A stretch of DNA of 64,000 bases from Megaleporinus macrocephalus (taxonomy: Eukaryota > Chordata > Actinopteri > Characiformes > Anostomidae), in contig CM038704.1 in NCBI GenBank assembly GCA_021613375.1, forward strand, positions 4,392,405-4,456,404, given 5' to 3'. Both the position numbers and the translations under genes were made by a program. Under the pieces are notes generated by a model that saw nothing but the letters and a program-made list of their open reading frames with translations, was not told the origin of the DNA and ran no database searches. Below, one piece after another: positions 1-11,437 of the stretch (position 1 is the stretch's first letter; each line of letters starts with the position of its first letter).

Positions 1-3000
1 TAGAGTTTAGTGTAAATGTAGGAGTTAGTGTTAAGTGTAAATGTAGGAGTTAGTGTTTAGTGTAAATGTAGGGGTTATTGTTTAGTGTAAATGTAGGGGT
101 TAGTGTTTAGTGTAAATGTAGGGGTTAGTGTTTAGTGTAAATGTTGGAGTTAGGGTTTAGTGTAAATGTAGGAGTTAGTGTTTAGTGTAAATGTGGGAGT
201 TAGTGTTTAGTGTAAATGTACGAGCTAGGGTTTAGTGTAGAAATAGGAGTTACGGTTTAGTGTAAATGTAGGAGTTAGTGTTTAGGGCAAATGTGGGAGT
301 TAGGGTTTAGTGTAAATGTAGGAGTTAGGGTTTAGTGTAAATGTAGGAGTTAGGGTTTAGTGTAGAAATCGGAGTTAGGGTTTAGTGTAAATGTAGGAGT
401 TAGTGTTTAGTGTAAATGTAGGAGTTAGTGTTTAGTGTAAATGTAGGAGTTAGGGTTTAGTGTAAATGTAGGAGTTAGGGTTTAGAGTAAATGTAGGAGT
501 TAGGGTTTAGTGTAAATGTATGAGTTAGAGTTTAGTGTAAATGTATGAGTTAGTGTTTAGTGTAAATGTAGGAGTTAGTGTTTAGTGTAGATATAGGAGT
601 TAGTGTTTAGTGTAAATGTAGGAGTTAGTGTTTAGTGTAAATGTATGAGTTAGAGTTTAATGTAAATGTAGGAGTTAGTGTTTAGTGTAAATGTAGGGGT
701 TAGTGTTTAGTGTAAATGTAGGGGTTAGTGTTTAGTGTAAATGTGGGAGTTAGGGTTTAGTGTAAATGTAGGAGTTAGTGTTTAGTGTAAATGTGGGAGA
801 TAGGGTTTAGTGTAAATGTAGGAGTTAAGGTTTAGTGTAAATGTAGGAGTTAGGGTTTAGTGTAGAAATAGGAGTTAGGGTTTAGTGTAAATGTGGGAGT
901 TAGGCTTTAGTGTAAATGTAGGAGTTAGTGTTTAGTGTAAATGTGGGAGTTAGGGTTTAGTGTAAATGTAGGAGTTAGTGTTTAGTGTAAATGTGGGAGT
1001 TAGGCTTTAGTGTAAATGTAGGAGTTAGTGTTTAGTGTAAATGTGGGAGTTAGGGTTTAGTGTAAATGTAGGAGTTAGTGTTTAGTGTAAATGTGGGAGT
1101 TAGGGTTTAGTGTAAATGTAGGAGTTAGGGTTTAGTGTAGAAATAGGAGTTAGGGTTTAGTGTAAATGTGGGAGTTAGGCTTTAGTGTAAATGTGGGAGT
1201 TAGTGTTTAGTGTAAATGTGGGAGTTAGGGTTTAGTGTAAATGTAGGAGTTAGGGTTTAGTGTAGAAATAGGAGTTAGGGTTTAGTGTAAATGTAGGAGT
1301 TAGTGTTTAGTGTAAATGTAAGGGGTTAGGGTTTAGTGTAAATGTAGGTGTTAGTGTTTAGTGTAAATGTGGGAGTTAGGGTTTAGTGTAAATGTAGGAG
1401 TTAGTGTTTAGTGTAAATGTAGGGGTTAGTGTTTAGTGTAAATGTAGGGGTTAGTGTTTAGTGTAAATGTAGGAGTTAGTGTTTAGTGTAAATGTAGGAG
1501 TTAGTGTTTAGTGTAAATGTAGGGGTTATTGTTTAGTGTAAATGTAGGGGTTAGTGTTTAGTGTAAATGTAGGGGTTAGTGTTTAGTGTAAATGTGGGAG
1601 TTAGGGTTTAGTGTAAATGTAGGAGTTAGTGTTTAGTGTAAATGTGGGAGTTAGGGTTTAGTGTAAATATAGGAGTTAGGGTTTAGTGCAGAAATAGGAG
1701 TTAGGGTTTAGTGTAAATGTGGGAGTTAGGCTTTAGTGTAAATGTAGGGGTTAGTGTTTAGTGTAAATGTAGGGGTTAGTGTTTAGTGTAAATGTAGGAG
1801 TTAGGGTTTAGTGTAGAAATAGGAGTTAGGGTTTAGTGTAAATGTGGGAGTTAGTGTTTAGTGTAAATGTAGGAGTTAGGGTTTAGTGTAAATGTAGGAG
1901 TTAGTGTTTAGTGTAAATGTAGGAGTTAGTGTTTAGTGTAAATGTAGGAGTTAGGGTTTAGTGTAAATGTAGGAGTTAGGGTTTAGAGTAAATGTAGGAG
2001 TTAGGGTTTAGTGTAAATGTAGGAGTTAGGGTTTAGAGTAAATGTAGGAGTTTGGGTTTAGAGTAAATGTAGGAGTTAGTGTTTAGTGTAAATGTAGGGG
2101 TTAGAGTTTAGTGTAAATGTAGGGGTTAGTGTTTAGTGTAAATGTAGGAGTTAGGGTTTAGTGTAGAAATAGGAGTTAGGGTTTAGTGTAAATGTGGGAG
2201 TTAGGGTTTAGTGTAAATGTAGGGGTTAGTGTTTAGTGTAAATGTAGGAGTTAGTGTTTAGTGTAAACGTAGGAGTCAGGGTTTAGTGTAAATGTAGGGG
2301 TTAATGTTTAGTGTATATATAGGAGTTAGGGTTTAGTGTAAATGTAGGGGTTAGGGTTTCGTGTAAATGTAGGGGTTAGTGTTTAGTGTAAATGTAGGAG
2401 TTAGGGTTTAGTGTAAATGTAGGGGTTAGTGTTTAGTGTAAATGTAGGAGTTAGGGTTTAGTGTAAATGTAGGTGTTAATGTTAAGTGTAAATGTAGGGG
2501 TTAGTGTTTAGTGTAAGTGTAGGAGTTAGGGTTTAGTGTAAATGTAGGTGTTAATGTTAAGTGTAAATGTAGGGGTTAGTGTTTAGTGTAAATGTAGGAG
2601 TTAGTGTTTAGTGTAAACGTAGGGATTAGGGTTTAGTGTAAATGTAGGAGTTAGTGTTTAGTGTAAATGTAGGGGTTAGTGTTTAGTGTAAATGTAGGGG
2701 TTAGTGTTTGGTGTAAATGTGGGAGTTAGGGTTTAGTGTAAATGTAGGAGTTAGTGTTTAGTGTAAATGTGGGAGTTAGGGTTTAGTGTAAATGTAGGAG
2801 TTAGGGTTTAGTGCAGAAATAGGAGTTAGGGTTTAGTGTAAATGTGGGAGTTAGGCTTTAGTGTAAATGTAGGGGTTAGTGTTTAGTGTAAATGTAGGGG
2901 TTAGTGTTTAGTGTAAATGTAGGAGTTAGGGTTTAGTGTAGAAATAGGAGTTAGGGTTTAGTGTAAATGTGGGAGTTAGTGTTTAGTGTAAATGTAGGAG

Positions 3001-4102
3001 TTAGGGTTTAGTGTAAATGTAGGAGTTAGTGTTTAGTGTAAATGTAGGAGTTAGTGTTTAGTGTAAATGTAGGAGTTAGGGTTTAGTGTAAATGTAGGAG
3101 TTTGGGTTTAGAGTAAATGTAGGAGTTAGGGTTTAGTGTAAATGTAGGAGTTAGGGTTTAGAGTAAATGTAGGAGTTTGGGTTTAGAGTAAATGTAGGAG
3201 TTAGTGTTTAGTGTAAATGTAGGGGTTAGAGTTTAGTGTAAATGTAGGGGTTAGTGTTTAGTGTAGATGTAGGAGTTAGGGTTTAGTGTAGAAATAGGAG
3301 TTAGGGTTTAGTGTAAATGTAGGAGTTAGGGTTTAGAGTAAATGTAGGAGTTTGGGTTTAGAGTAAACGTAGGAGTCAGGGTTTAGTGTAAATGTAGGGG
3401 TTAGTGTTTAGTGTAAATGTAGGAGTTAGGGTTTAGTGTAAATGTAGGAGTTACGGTTTCGTGTAAATGTAGGGGTCAGTGTTTAGTGTAAATGTAGGAG
3501 TTAGGTTTTAGTGTAAATGTAAGGGTTAATGTTTAGTGTAAATGTAGGAGTTAGGGTTTAGTGTAAATGTAGGAGTTAGGATTTAGTGTAAATGTAGAGG
3601 TTAGTGTTTCATGTAAATGTAGGAGTTAGGTTTTAGTGTAAATGTAGGTGTTAATGTTAAGTGTAAATGTAGGGGTTAGTGTTTAGTGTAAATGTAGGAG
3701 TTAGTGTTTAGTGTAAACGTAGGGATTAGGGTTTAGTGTAAATGTAGGAGTTAGTGTTTAGTGTAAATGTAGGGGTTAGTGTTTAATGTAAATGTAGGGA
3801 TTAGTGTTTAGTGTAAATGTAGGGATTAGTGTTTAGTGTAAATGTAGGAGTTAGTGTTTAGTGTAAATGTAGGGCTTAGTGTTTAATGTAAATGTACGGG
3901 TTAGGGTTTAGTGTAAAAGTAGGAGTTAGGGTTTAGTGTAAATGTAGGGATTAGGGTTTAATGTAAATGTAGGAGTTAGTGTTTAGTGTAAATGTAGGGC
4001 TTAGTGTTTAATGTAAATGTAGGAGTTAGTGTTTAGTGTAAATGTAGGAGTTAGGGTTTAGTGTAAATGTAGGGATTAGGGTTTAGTGTAAATGTAGGAG
4101 TT
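1..4102 (+). repeat. 25-bp minisatellite array (about 164 copies)
   Basis: The unit is exactly 25 bp, built from tgtaaatgtaggagttag plus a g/t-variable ggtttag or tgtttag. Units differ at a few fixed positions: aggag/gggag/ggggt, tgtaaat/tgtagaaat, taggg/tagtg. The array starts before base 1, so its left edge is not seen. Many units contain gttagggtttag, which looks like telomere repeat, but only one TTAGGG occurs per 25 bp, so this is a minisatellite and not a telomeric tract. A block carrying the rare variant gtgcagaaat recurs exactly 45 units downstream, which shows higher-order duplication. Confidence 0.97.
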
Positions 4103-4550
4103 GTGGTGCTGGTATTGCTGATGTAATAGTGGTGGTGAGTTTATCCTCACACCAAATTGAAGAACTAAATTCAACAATTTTTGTTTTGCTCTAAAATATA
4201 TTGTGTCTGAAACCTCTATTTGTATCTTGTACAGCAAAAATTCCCAGGGGTGAACCAACACCTGCACTGCGGTGAACTGTAGAGTTCAAACAGGGATTTT
4301 TCAGGCTGATGACTGTGTTTTCTCCACCTGCTCAGACTGAAGGGTTTTTTGGGACTACCATTAAGAGCTTTATCTGTATAGAATCATGCGCTTCATACAC
4401 TTTAGTATTATATTCTGCAAAGAGCTTCAAACCTGATTTCAAAGTGGAACTGAGAGATGGGTTGCATCCATCGCAAATACCAGGAATAGTTTTGACTGAC
4501 AGGAGAAAACCAGGTTGTTTATTTATTTATTTTATTTATTTTGTTTATTT
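4103..4550. other. Non-repetitive spacer inside the 25-bp array locus
   Basis: A 450-bp stretch between the long array and its inverted continuation. It starts abruptly after a last repeat unit and ends in a short ttta-rich tract (about 4519-4550). I see no transposon ends, no RNA gene and no convincing coding sequence. The short open frames on both strands have no recognisable domain. Confidence 0.5.
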
Positions 4551-4674
4551 ATCCCTACATTTACACTAAACACTAATCCCTACATTTACACTAAACACTA
4601 ACCCCTACATTTACATTAAACACTAATCCTTCATTTACACTAAACACTAATCCCAACATTTACACTAAATACTA
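4551..4674 (-). repeat. Inverted arm of the 25-bp minisatellite
   Basis: About five units of the same 25-bp repeat in reverse complement (cctacatttacactaaacac pattern). The arm meets a forward array directly at about 4661-4680, where ttacacta and tagtgtaa form an 8-bp palindromic junction with a 5-base spacer. The two arms can fold back on each other. Confidence 0.93.
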
Positions 4675-4930
4675 GTGTAAATGTAGAGGTTAGTGTTTAG
4701 TGTAAATGTAGAGGTTAGTGTTTAGTGTAAATGTAGAGGTTAGTGTTTAGTGTAAATGTAGGGGTTAGGGTTTAGTGTATATGTAGAGGTTAGTGTTTAG
4801 TGTAAATGTAGAGGTTAGTGTTTAGTGTAAATGTAGGAGTTAGGGTTTAGTGTAAATGTAGAGGTTAGTGTTTAGTGTAAATGTAGAGGTTAGTGTTAAG
4901 TGTAAATGTAGGGGTTAGGGTTTAGTGTAA
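4675..4930 (+). repeat. Forward continuation of the 25-bp minisatellite
   Basis: About ten units in the same orientation as the main array, enriched for the variant tgtaaatgtagaggttag, which is almost absent from 1-4102. This block therefore diverged or was homogenised separately. It ends at ttagtgtaacccctgtg, where complex sequence begins. Confidence 0.95.
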
Positions 4931-6069
4931 CCCCTGTGTTAAAAATATTTTAGGTCCTCTGAGAGGGCGTAGAGGACCATGTGTCCCCTCTGTGTAGATG
5001 TAGCTCCCCAAACTTGGAGAATATACAAACACTGCATCAAAGTTTGGTGCAGATTATGTGTTTGTTGGGTTTTGGGGCATTGAGATATTCCATGCTCAGG
5101 AGAATCCAGCTTCTAATTTCAGGATCTCTGGAAACCAGCCTGCAACAAAAAAGGTGCATTTTCTGTAGGAAACCCAGGATGGTTGAGTATAATTGACGAA
5201 CAGAAGAGTTTGGAGGCTGTAGGTTAAATAAAACCATGAGGTTTGGGTGTGACCGAAAATGCATGGCACACTATGGGGAAAACAGATGGATGAAAAAAAT
5301 GGCAAACATACGAGCGTGTCAAACCAACACTGCAGCCGTGGCCTGGGGTCTGCCCTGAGTCAGTGTATGTGAAACGGTGTCTCTGGGTCGAGCAGAAGTT
5401 TAGTAGATTGGCATACACTTTTCCATCCTATTCATTCTCTATGGGAAAAAATTCTGGAAAAATCGGTTGTTTTCCGGAATCTGTGCATCCAATGAAAAAG
5501 CTGTATAAGAGCTGAATCACTCAATCAGACCAGACAATCTGGAGTTTTGGCAGAAAGCAAAAATTAAATAAAAAAAAAAAACAAAGCAGAGGTAACCATC
5601 AGCTTATAAACATTATTACAATTATTAGCATGTATGATTATTATTATTAGTATTATCAGTAGTGCTTGTTTGCAAATCTTAATTACAGAAGTATAGTACA
5701 TGGGTTTCTGCTCAGATAAACGTTTTGATGTCTCATTTTCTCAGATGGCTTTTGTCCAGTACTGGGATTTCTGACAGCACAATGATGGACATCAAACGGG
5801 ACAAACTCCAGTTCATTGAGGAGAGTTCATCCCATTTGGAGCTTCTGTTTATCTAAGTGTGACTCATAACCTCAGCGTGATGGTATAATAGCAGTGGCCG
5901 AGACTCTTAATAGAAGGCTGCGAGCAGAGAAAGTGGCCTGCCTGCCCCGGTCAATATTTATCAGATCCCCTCCCAACCTTTTTACTTATTAACCAACACA
6001 AGAGAGAAAACCGTGCAATGACCAGTTCTAAGCGTGGTCAAGCCAAGAGGAAGATAGTTGGAAGGTGTG
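4931..6069. other. Complex sequence, no gene recognised; 5730-5990 a candidate conserved island
   Basis: About 1.1 kb of non-tandem sequence. Small open frames overlap on both strands without any domain I recognise. The part at 5730-5990 is even in composition and free of repeat signatures, unlike its surroundings. It resembles the texture of vertebrate conserved non-coding sequence, which is an impression and not evidence of conservation. Confidence 0.3.
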
Positions 6070-6092
6070 TAAGTATATATATATATATATAC
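6070..6092. repeat. (TA)n microsatellite
   Basis: Short run of ta dinucleotides ending immediately at a Tc1/mariner-like terminal sequence (see the next feature). Confidence 0.9.
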
Positions 6093-6400
6093 ACACTACC
6101 GCTCAAAAGTTTGGGATCACAGTGAAACGTTCTTGTTTTTAATGGAGTATCTTCTTCCTTAACACAACAACGGACTGACGGCTCTCTAAAGAAAGTTGTT
6201 TCTTTCTGGTCATTTTACTCCAAGTCTTTTTATTGTATTATTTGAAGCCAGCCGAAAGTTACATTGTGCATTTGTAACAATTGAACAGATGCTTCTACAT
6301 CCAAACAAACCTTTATCCCTTGAAAGTTTCCCAAACCTAATCCTTCCCCAAAAACCCACCCTATCCCTTATGGAAGTTCCTGAGGATGGGTTAACTTATA
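6093..6400 (+). mobile_element. Tc1/mariner-like element fragment, 5' end present
   Basis: The stretch starts with cactaccgctcaaaagtttg, which matches the terminal inverted repeat style of fish Tc1/mariner elements (cagtaccggtcaaaagtttgg type). It abuts a TA run, consistent with the TA target of the superfamily. The matching 3' end is not visible. The interior runs into a second TA microsatellite near 6398-6420, so the right edge is approximate. No transposase is encoded. Confidence 0.55.
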
Positions 6401-6420
6401 TATATATATATATATATAAA
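6398..6420. repeat. (TA)n microsatellite
   Basis: A run of about eleven ta dinucleotides at the right edge of the Tc1-like fragment. Confidence 0.9.
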
Positions 6421-7159
6421 TAATAATTAAAAATAATTGGAAAAAATAAATAAAAAATAAATAAATTAAAAAAACCCACAAAAAATAATAAAACAACAGA
6501 ACCTGTAAGCATTGTGGGATAAACCAATTAATAACCAATTATTAAGAGGGGAGGGGAAAAATGAATAACCAGATAAATAATTAAAGAAGTAAATAGGCAA
6601 GGGCGGGGGGAAGAGAGAGCTCCCTCTTCACTCACACCTAAGCATCGCTATCCTCTTCAAGTGGAAGAGTGACGTTTTCTTTCTGGTCATTTTGAGCTGG
6701 TCAGCAAGCCATCAACTGCTGATCTTCAGATACTAAACTAACCTAGAATGTTGTTCCCTTTTATACTCACTTATTAGTAGAATGTTTTTCAGCTGTGCAT
6801 CACAATTGAGCAAGAGTGTCCTAACAACCAATTAGTCCAATAACATCCTAAACTTGGATTGGTGGCCGTACCAGGAGATTTAGACAGAGGACTGAGAATT
6901 ACTGATAATAGGACTATATGTAAAATAAGCCTCTATACAAAAATAGACTTTAATACAAACATTTTTATTCTTTAAAAATCATCTGATACACTTACATTAA
7001 TTGTGAAATGAACAATATTGTTTGTGAATTGCAAATGTATTTGAGCTGTATGTTCTAACTCGTCCACCTTTTGTAAGTCAAATGACTGGTTTATTCCTCT
7101 GTGACTTCTCTTAACTATGATATTGACTAGTCTGAGACGTTAGGCCTTCTGTTTAACTC
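6421..7159. other. AT-rich unassigned sequence
   Basis: Begins with an A-rich simple tract (aaataaataaataaa-like, 6421-6480), then complex AT-rich DNA. I see no transposon termini, no tRNA-like region and no coding sequence. Confidence 0.4.
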
Positions 7160-7628
7160 CTGAAGCCCTAATTAATGAGAGAGCTCACTTGGCTGTATCT
7201 ACACTTGCTGGTCCACCTTGTAGATGTAAAGTCAGAGACAGTAGCTCATCTGCTGCTGCACAGTTTGTGTTCCTCTAGTCCTTCATCAGTGGACACAGGA
7301 CGCCGCCCACAGGACACTGCTGTCTGGATAGTTTTGGTTGGTGGACGATTCTCAGTCCAGCAGTGACACTGAGGCGTTTAAAAACTCCAGCAGCAGCAGC
7401 ACTGCTGTGTCTGATCCACTCACACCAGCACAACACACACTAACTAACACACCACCACCTCGTCAGTGTCACTGCAGTGCGGAAAATGATCCACATCCCT
7501 AATAATAGCTGATCTGTGGTGGTCCTGTGGGGGTCCTTACCATTAAAGAACAGAATAATAAAGTATACAGAGAATCAGTTGAACTACAGTCTGTAACTGT
7601 TGAATAACAAAGTGCTCCTATATGGTTA
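7160..7628 (-). mobile_element. Interspersed repeat, copy 1 (minus strand)
   Basis: This is the reverse complement of the sequence at 9517-10070, sharing many blocks such as gtaaagtcagagacagtagc, tgatccactcacaccagcac and aactccagcagcagcag. The family, whose full copies begin atacactgatcaaccataac, is abundant in many teleosts and has the look of a non-autonomous DNA transposon. I do not assign a family name. This copy lacks the tacactgatcaacc terminus, which is lost where the TA microsatellite begins at about 7630. Confidence 0.8.
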
Positions 7629-7740
<112 letters not shown>

Positions 7741-8238
7741 GCTTCTGTGTAAATGTCTGAGGCGCCTAAGCTGATCAATAAGTGTATGTTCACCAGTAAG
7801 AACTCCAGATCTGATTAGAACAGATGTAAATAATCATACATACAATACAAAGTAACATGAATATCTTATTGTGAGAGAAGTAGATCAGATCTTGAGCTCC
7901 AGTTTGAAGAACAAAGTTAGGTTCCAGATTTCTCCTGGACGCCCCAGACATTGTATAAATGTATTCAGTTAGTTTAGCAGCAATCTTGATTTAGCTTAAT
8001 GAAGTACTGAGCAGTCAAAGCAGGTATTAGATGAGAACTGTAAATAATACTGGGTTGTTTAGGAGAAGCTTGGAAAGGGTTAAATAAACACACTGACATA
8101 TGGAAAAGCCCTAATTACTCTATTAATACTGTTTTAATATTTTAAAAAAATGAGTAAATAAAAGCTTCCTGTCTGGAAAAATAGCTTTTATATATAATAA
8201 TGTTCTCAAAGTTTCTAAAACCTTTACACAGTAGTGTA
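7741..8238 (+). mobile_element. 498-bp Tc1/mariner-type MITE, copy 1
   Basis: The copy runs from a degenerate left end (cttctgtgtaaatgtctgag) to a clean right end whose reverse complement is tacactactgtgtaaagg. Copy 2 at 27844-28342 has the same length and the same interior (for example ctccagatctgattagaaca, gagagaagtagatcagatct). The paired termini, TA boundary and shared length of about 498 bp identify a non-autonomous family. The left TA target is merged into the TA microsatellite. No coding potential. Confidence 0.85.
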
Positions 8239-9004
8239 AAGATAGCTTGCTCTCAATGTAATTTCTCAGTAGTGCAGAGTTCTCAACACTGGAGGATGAT
8301 AAAAACTGCAGAACTCCTTCACTGCACTCTTTACGGGTGACAGATTGATGAGAAGAGACTTTGGCAACATCTTATTGTTTATTCTCGCTATCCAAAGATT
8401 TCTCATTCAGCTCACCTTCTTTCTGTTTGTGATGTTGGACAGCTGGGACGCTATAATAGCCTACAGTGTTTTGTTTTTTGGTGCCGTTGTCACTACAACC
8501 GTGAAAAACACACAGCACACCATGGCTATACTTTATCTGTCAGGATGCTTTAGGAGCTAATGCCGTACGAGCGGGTGCTCTATGCTATGAGTGCCATTGT
8601 CTCCACTGTCATCTCCGCGCTGGCCAGCGGTATAGCCAGGAAAATTCAGAGGAGTGGAAGTTAGAGGTGACCATTTCTCTCTCTTCCACAGCCCTGCTTG
8701 ATCAGCCAGGACATACTTTGTGTTGTCCACGTTAAATAAAATAGCCGAGCCCCCCCGAGAGTCTGGACTTCTGACAAAGCTGGAGAAGGACGAGCAGGAC
8801 GAGAGACACCATATAAAGTAAATGCCAGTGAAATATTAAAAAACGAGCCCGACTGACCAAGCTGGGAGAAGGGGTTATGAGAGGGCATGCACTCACAATG
8901 AACAGGCTTTGGACCACCCAGACAGACCACCAGTAGAGAGGATCGTTTGATTCATTGGCGAGCTTTAACTTTATGGTCACGAGGTTTAACGAGGTGGTTG
9001 GGTT
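8239..9004. other. Unassigned sequence with two short hydrophobic open frames
   Basis: Two small frames lie head to tail on the plus strand. The first, 8345-8560, has 71 codons with two hydrophobic stretches. The second, 8560-8664, has 34 codons with one hydrophobic stretch followed by basic residues (ARKIQRSGS). Stop and start overlap in TAATG. I recognise no family, and there is no splice or promoter evidence. Length and position between repeats favour chance frames. The minus-strand frames at 8661-9022 also show no domain. Confidence 0.2.
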
Positions 9005-9405
9005 CAAGTATGGAGGCCTCATGGTGACGTTTCAATCCTGCCTTTGCTGTGAACCAACACACTGCTGGTGTGATGATCTGGGGATCAGTCGCCTCCCCTA
9101 GTAGTGATACGAGTAGTCACTAAAAGCTCAGCCACATGTGCAGGACATCCACATGTGTTGCCTCTCATGGTAGGATTCCCAGCTGGCATTGTTCAACAGG
9201 ATAATGTTCCACACCCAGTGAGGGTTTCCCAGGAATGTCTCCACCAGATCCCAACACTTCCTTTACCTGCCTGGTCACCAGATTTATCACCAATCCAGCA
9301 TTCATGGAAGCAGCTAAGTGAGAGGACCAGCTGCAACATCTGTGGGTCAATATATTCAGGAGACCGTATGGAACCTGTATGTCTCCAACTGTATCTCATC
9401 TAGTA
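9005..9405 (+). pseudogene. Degraded Tc1/mariner (DDE) transposase, C-terminal part
   Basis: The 99-codon frame starting at 9104 carries the second catalytic region as QQDN (Asp 33) and then the block WSPDLSPIQHSW (residues 57-68), which in Tc1 transposases reads SPDLNPIEHLW. The glutamate that should complete the DDE triad is glutamine here (residue 65), so the enzyme would be inactive even if expressed. The first aspartate region is not readable upstream, although 9005-9100 (ggtgtgatgatctggggatc) matches the usual VMIWG region in another frame. The copy is old, frameshifted and truncated. Confidence 0.85.
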
Positions 9406-9516
9406 TCCAGACTTGAGGTCTAACATGAAACGAGATCTCCTTTAAATAGTTATTCAAATATATCTATTATAAATATTTAAAAAAACTATATGAATATAGT
9501 TGAAGTTATATTAGCC

Positions 9517-10070
9517 ATACACTGATCAACCATAACATTAAAACCACGTCCTTGTATCCACACTCACTGTCCACTGTATCAGCTCCACTGACCATACAGG
9601 AGCTCCACTTACAGACTCCACTTCATCTGATTCTCTGTATACTTTATTACTCTGTTCTTTAATGATCAGGACCCCCACAGGACCACCACAGAGCAGATAC
9701 TATTAGAGAGGTGGATTATTCTCAGCACTGGCAATGACATTGACGTGGTGTCTTGGTGTGTGTTGTGCTGGTGTGAGTGGATCAGACACAGCAGTGCTGC
9801 TGCTGGAGTGTTTAAACACCTCAGTGTCACTGCTGGACTGATATTCGTCCACCAACCAAAACTATCTAGACAACAGTGTCCTGTGTCCTGTGTCCACTGA
9901 TGAAGGACTAGAGGAACACAAACTGTGCAGCAGCAGATGAGCTACTGTCTCTGACTTTACATCTACAAGGTGGACCAGCAAGTAGTAGGAGTGTCTAATA
10001 GAGTGGACAGTGGGTGGACACAGTGTATGGTAGTGCATATAGATACAGCCAAGTGAGCTCTCTCATTGAT
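9517..10070 (+). mobile_element. Interspersed repeat, copy 2 (plus strand)
   Basis: Begins atacactgatcaaccataac, the standard terminus of this fish repeat, and continues with the blocks shared with 7160-7628. Both copies end in gccaagtgagctctctcatt instead of a matching inverted terminus, so both belong to one truncated subfamily. The two copies are in inverted orientation about 1.9 kb apart. Confidence 0.85.
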
Positions 10071-10078
10071 TAGGACTA

Positions 10079-10464
10079 ATGAGGTTAATAAGGTTAATGT
10101 GTCACGCTCGTCTTTGTTCACACTCTCCTGTAACATTCCATGTACTTATGTTTGTTTTGGTCCTGTACTCCTCCTTGTCTCCGCCCTCTAGTTACACTTG
10201 TTATGCTCCCAGTTGTTCCCTGTTTTCTGTAGCCTTCTTAAACCCTTTATTTTTGTCTACTGTGCATTGTGCCTCTTGCCTTGTGTCCTGTGCCTCATAT
10301 CTCGCATTTGTTTTGTCTATTCTTTTGTTACTTTGTTCTTTTGTATAGCTAATTTATATATGTGTATATATAAGTAATAGAAGCGTATAGCTATTCTTTA
10401 GCGTGGTCACATGATTGTTTTAAACTGCTAAGTAATTTTAGACTTTGTTAAATGGACTCTTTAT
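10079..10464 (+). mobile_element. Possible LTR-retrotransposon LTR fragment
   Basis: The stretch starting tgtcacgctcgtctttg at about 10097 is T/C-rich, with repeated cctgtg and ttgttt words, and resembles the start of many fish Ty3/Gypsy-type LTRs (TGTCACG). I find no partner LTR, primer-binding site or coding sequence, so this is at most a partial solo LTR. It could equally be unrelated pyrimidine-rich DNA. Confidence 0.3.
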
Positions 10465-11437
10465 TAGAGATGGACCGATCAGTGTTTTTGAGGCAGATTC
10501 CGATCACCTTTCAGTGCGATTGGCCAATAGCTGATACTGATCGAGGGCAGGGCTATTTGCCATGGCAGGGCTACATGTAGTTATTAACACAAGCAAGTCA
10601 TGACACATGGTCTAAACTGGTTTATTACCATTTTTTATGAGCTCATGTGAAACAGGATAATATTTGTAACTAAATTAGAAGCCACATCTGAAAAGTATCT
10701 CTACTAGGAACAGTAGAGCGTGGATCCAGGTGGAATATTAAGCAGCAGAATGAACGTCTTCTTCAGCCGAGAAGAGCTGCTTATCTAGAACTATAAACTC
10801 AATAACTCTGGCTGTGGTTCTTTAGCTCTCTGGCTGTTTCTGCTGCTGTTCTGTTTGAACCGGTCAGATCTGGTCTGGATGGTGTTCTGGGTTGTTTGTT
10901 TTGTGTTAGCTGTGTGTGCTAGCTCTGCTGTTTACTGATACTCACTGTGTTCAGCTGTGTGGTGTCTCTGAAGTGTGTATCAGATTAGTGTGTTAAATGT
11001 CTTTGTCTTGGTTCCCCATGAGACATGTTGATGTTACTAATTTTACAGATGTTATAAACTGACCTGGATGAGTCTGAGTCACATACGCTAACAAACTGCC
11101 AGACGGACGATGTTTTCTTTCCACACATGCTGTGAATGCTTAAACTGTTCTGTTGAGGCCGCTGCTTTAGTCAGTCTGTGAAAATGAAAGGGTATGTATT
11201 TCTACCTAGTGGTTCAGATAGAAATTGCAGGGAGCTGGCCGGAGGGGGTTTCAAGGAGGGTCCTCTTCCTGGATGAAACACTAGCTGGAAATACAGAAAT
11301 TAGGCTCATTTGTTTAACGCCATTGAACGCCTTCTGAGATCAGCTAAATTGGAGAAATATCGGCCAATCGCCGATCACATATTTTGATTAAAAATCGTCC
11401 AATACCGATATGTGGTGGATCGATTCTTCCATCTCTA
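10465..11437. mobile_element. 973-bp non-autonomous hAT element with 8-bp target duplication
   Basis: The left end tagagatggaccgatc and right end gatcgattcttccatctcta are imperfect inverted repeats. Flanking octamers ctctttat (10457-10464) and ctctttct (11438-11445) agree at 7 of 8 bases, the target-duplication length of hAT transposons. Sub-terminal cgatcggc-type motifs recur at both ends. The interior shares long blocks with the inverted copy at 36406-37230 (for example gctacatgtagttatta, aattgcagggagctggccgg). No transposase frame survives. Confidence 0.9.

Noticed and set aside
1..4102. Possible interstitial telomeric sequence because of ttagggttta motifs
   Set aside because: TTAGGG occurs only once per 25-bp unit, often as ttagtg, and never in tandem. 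This is a minisatellite.
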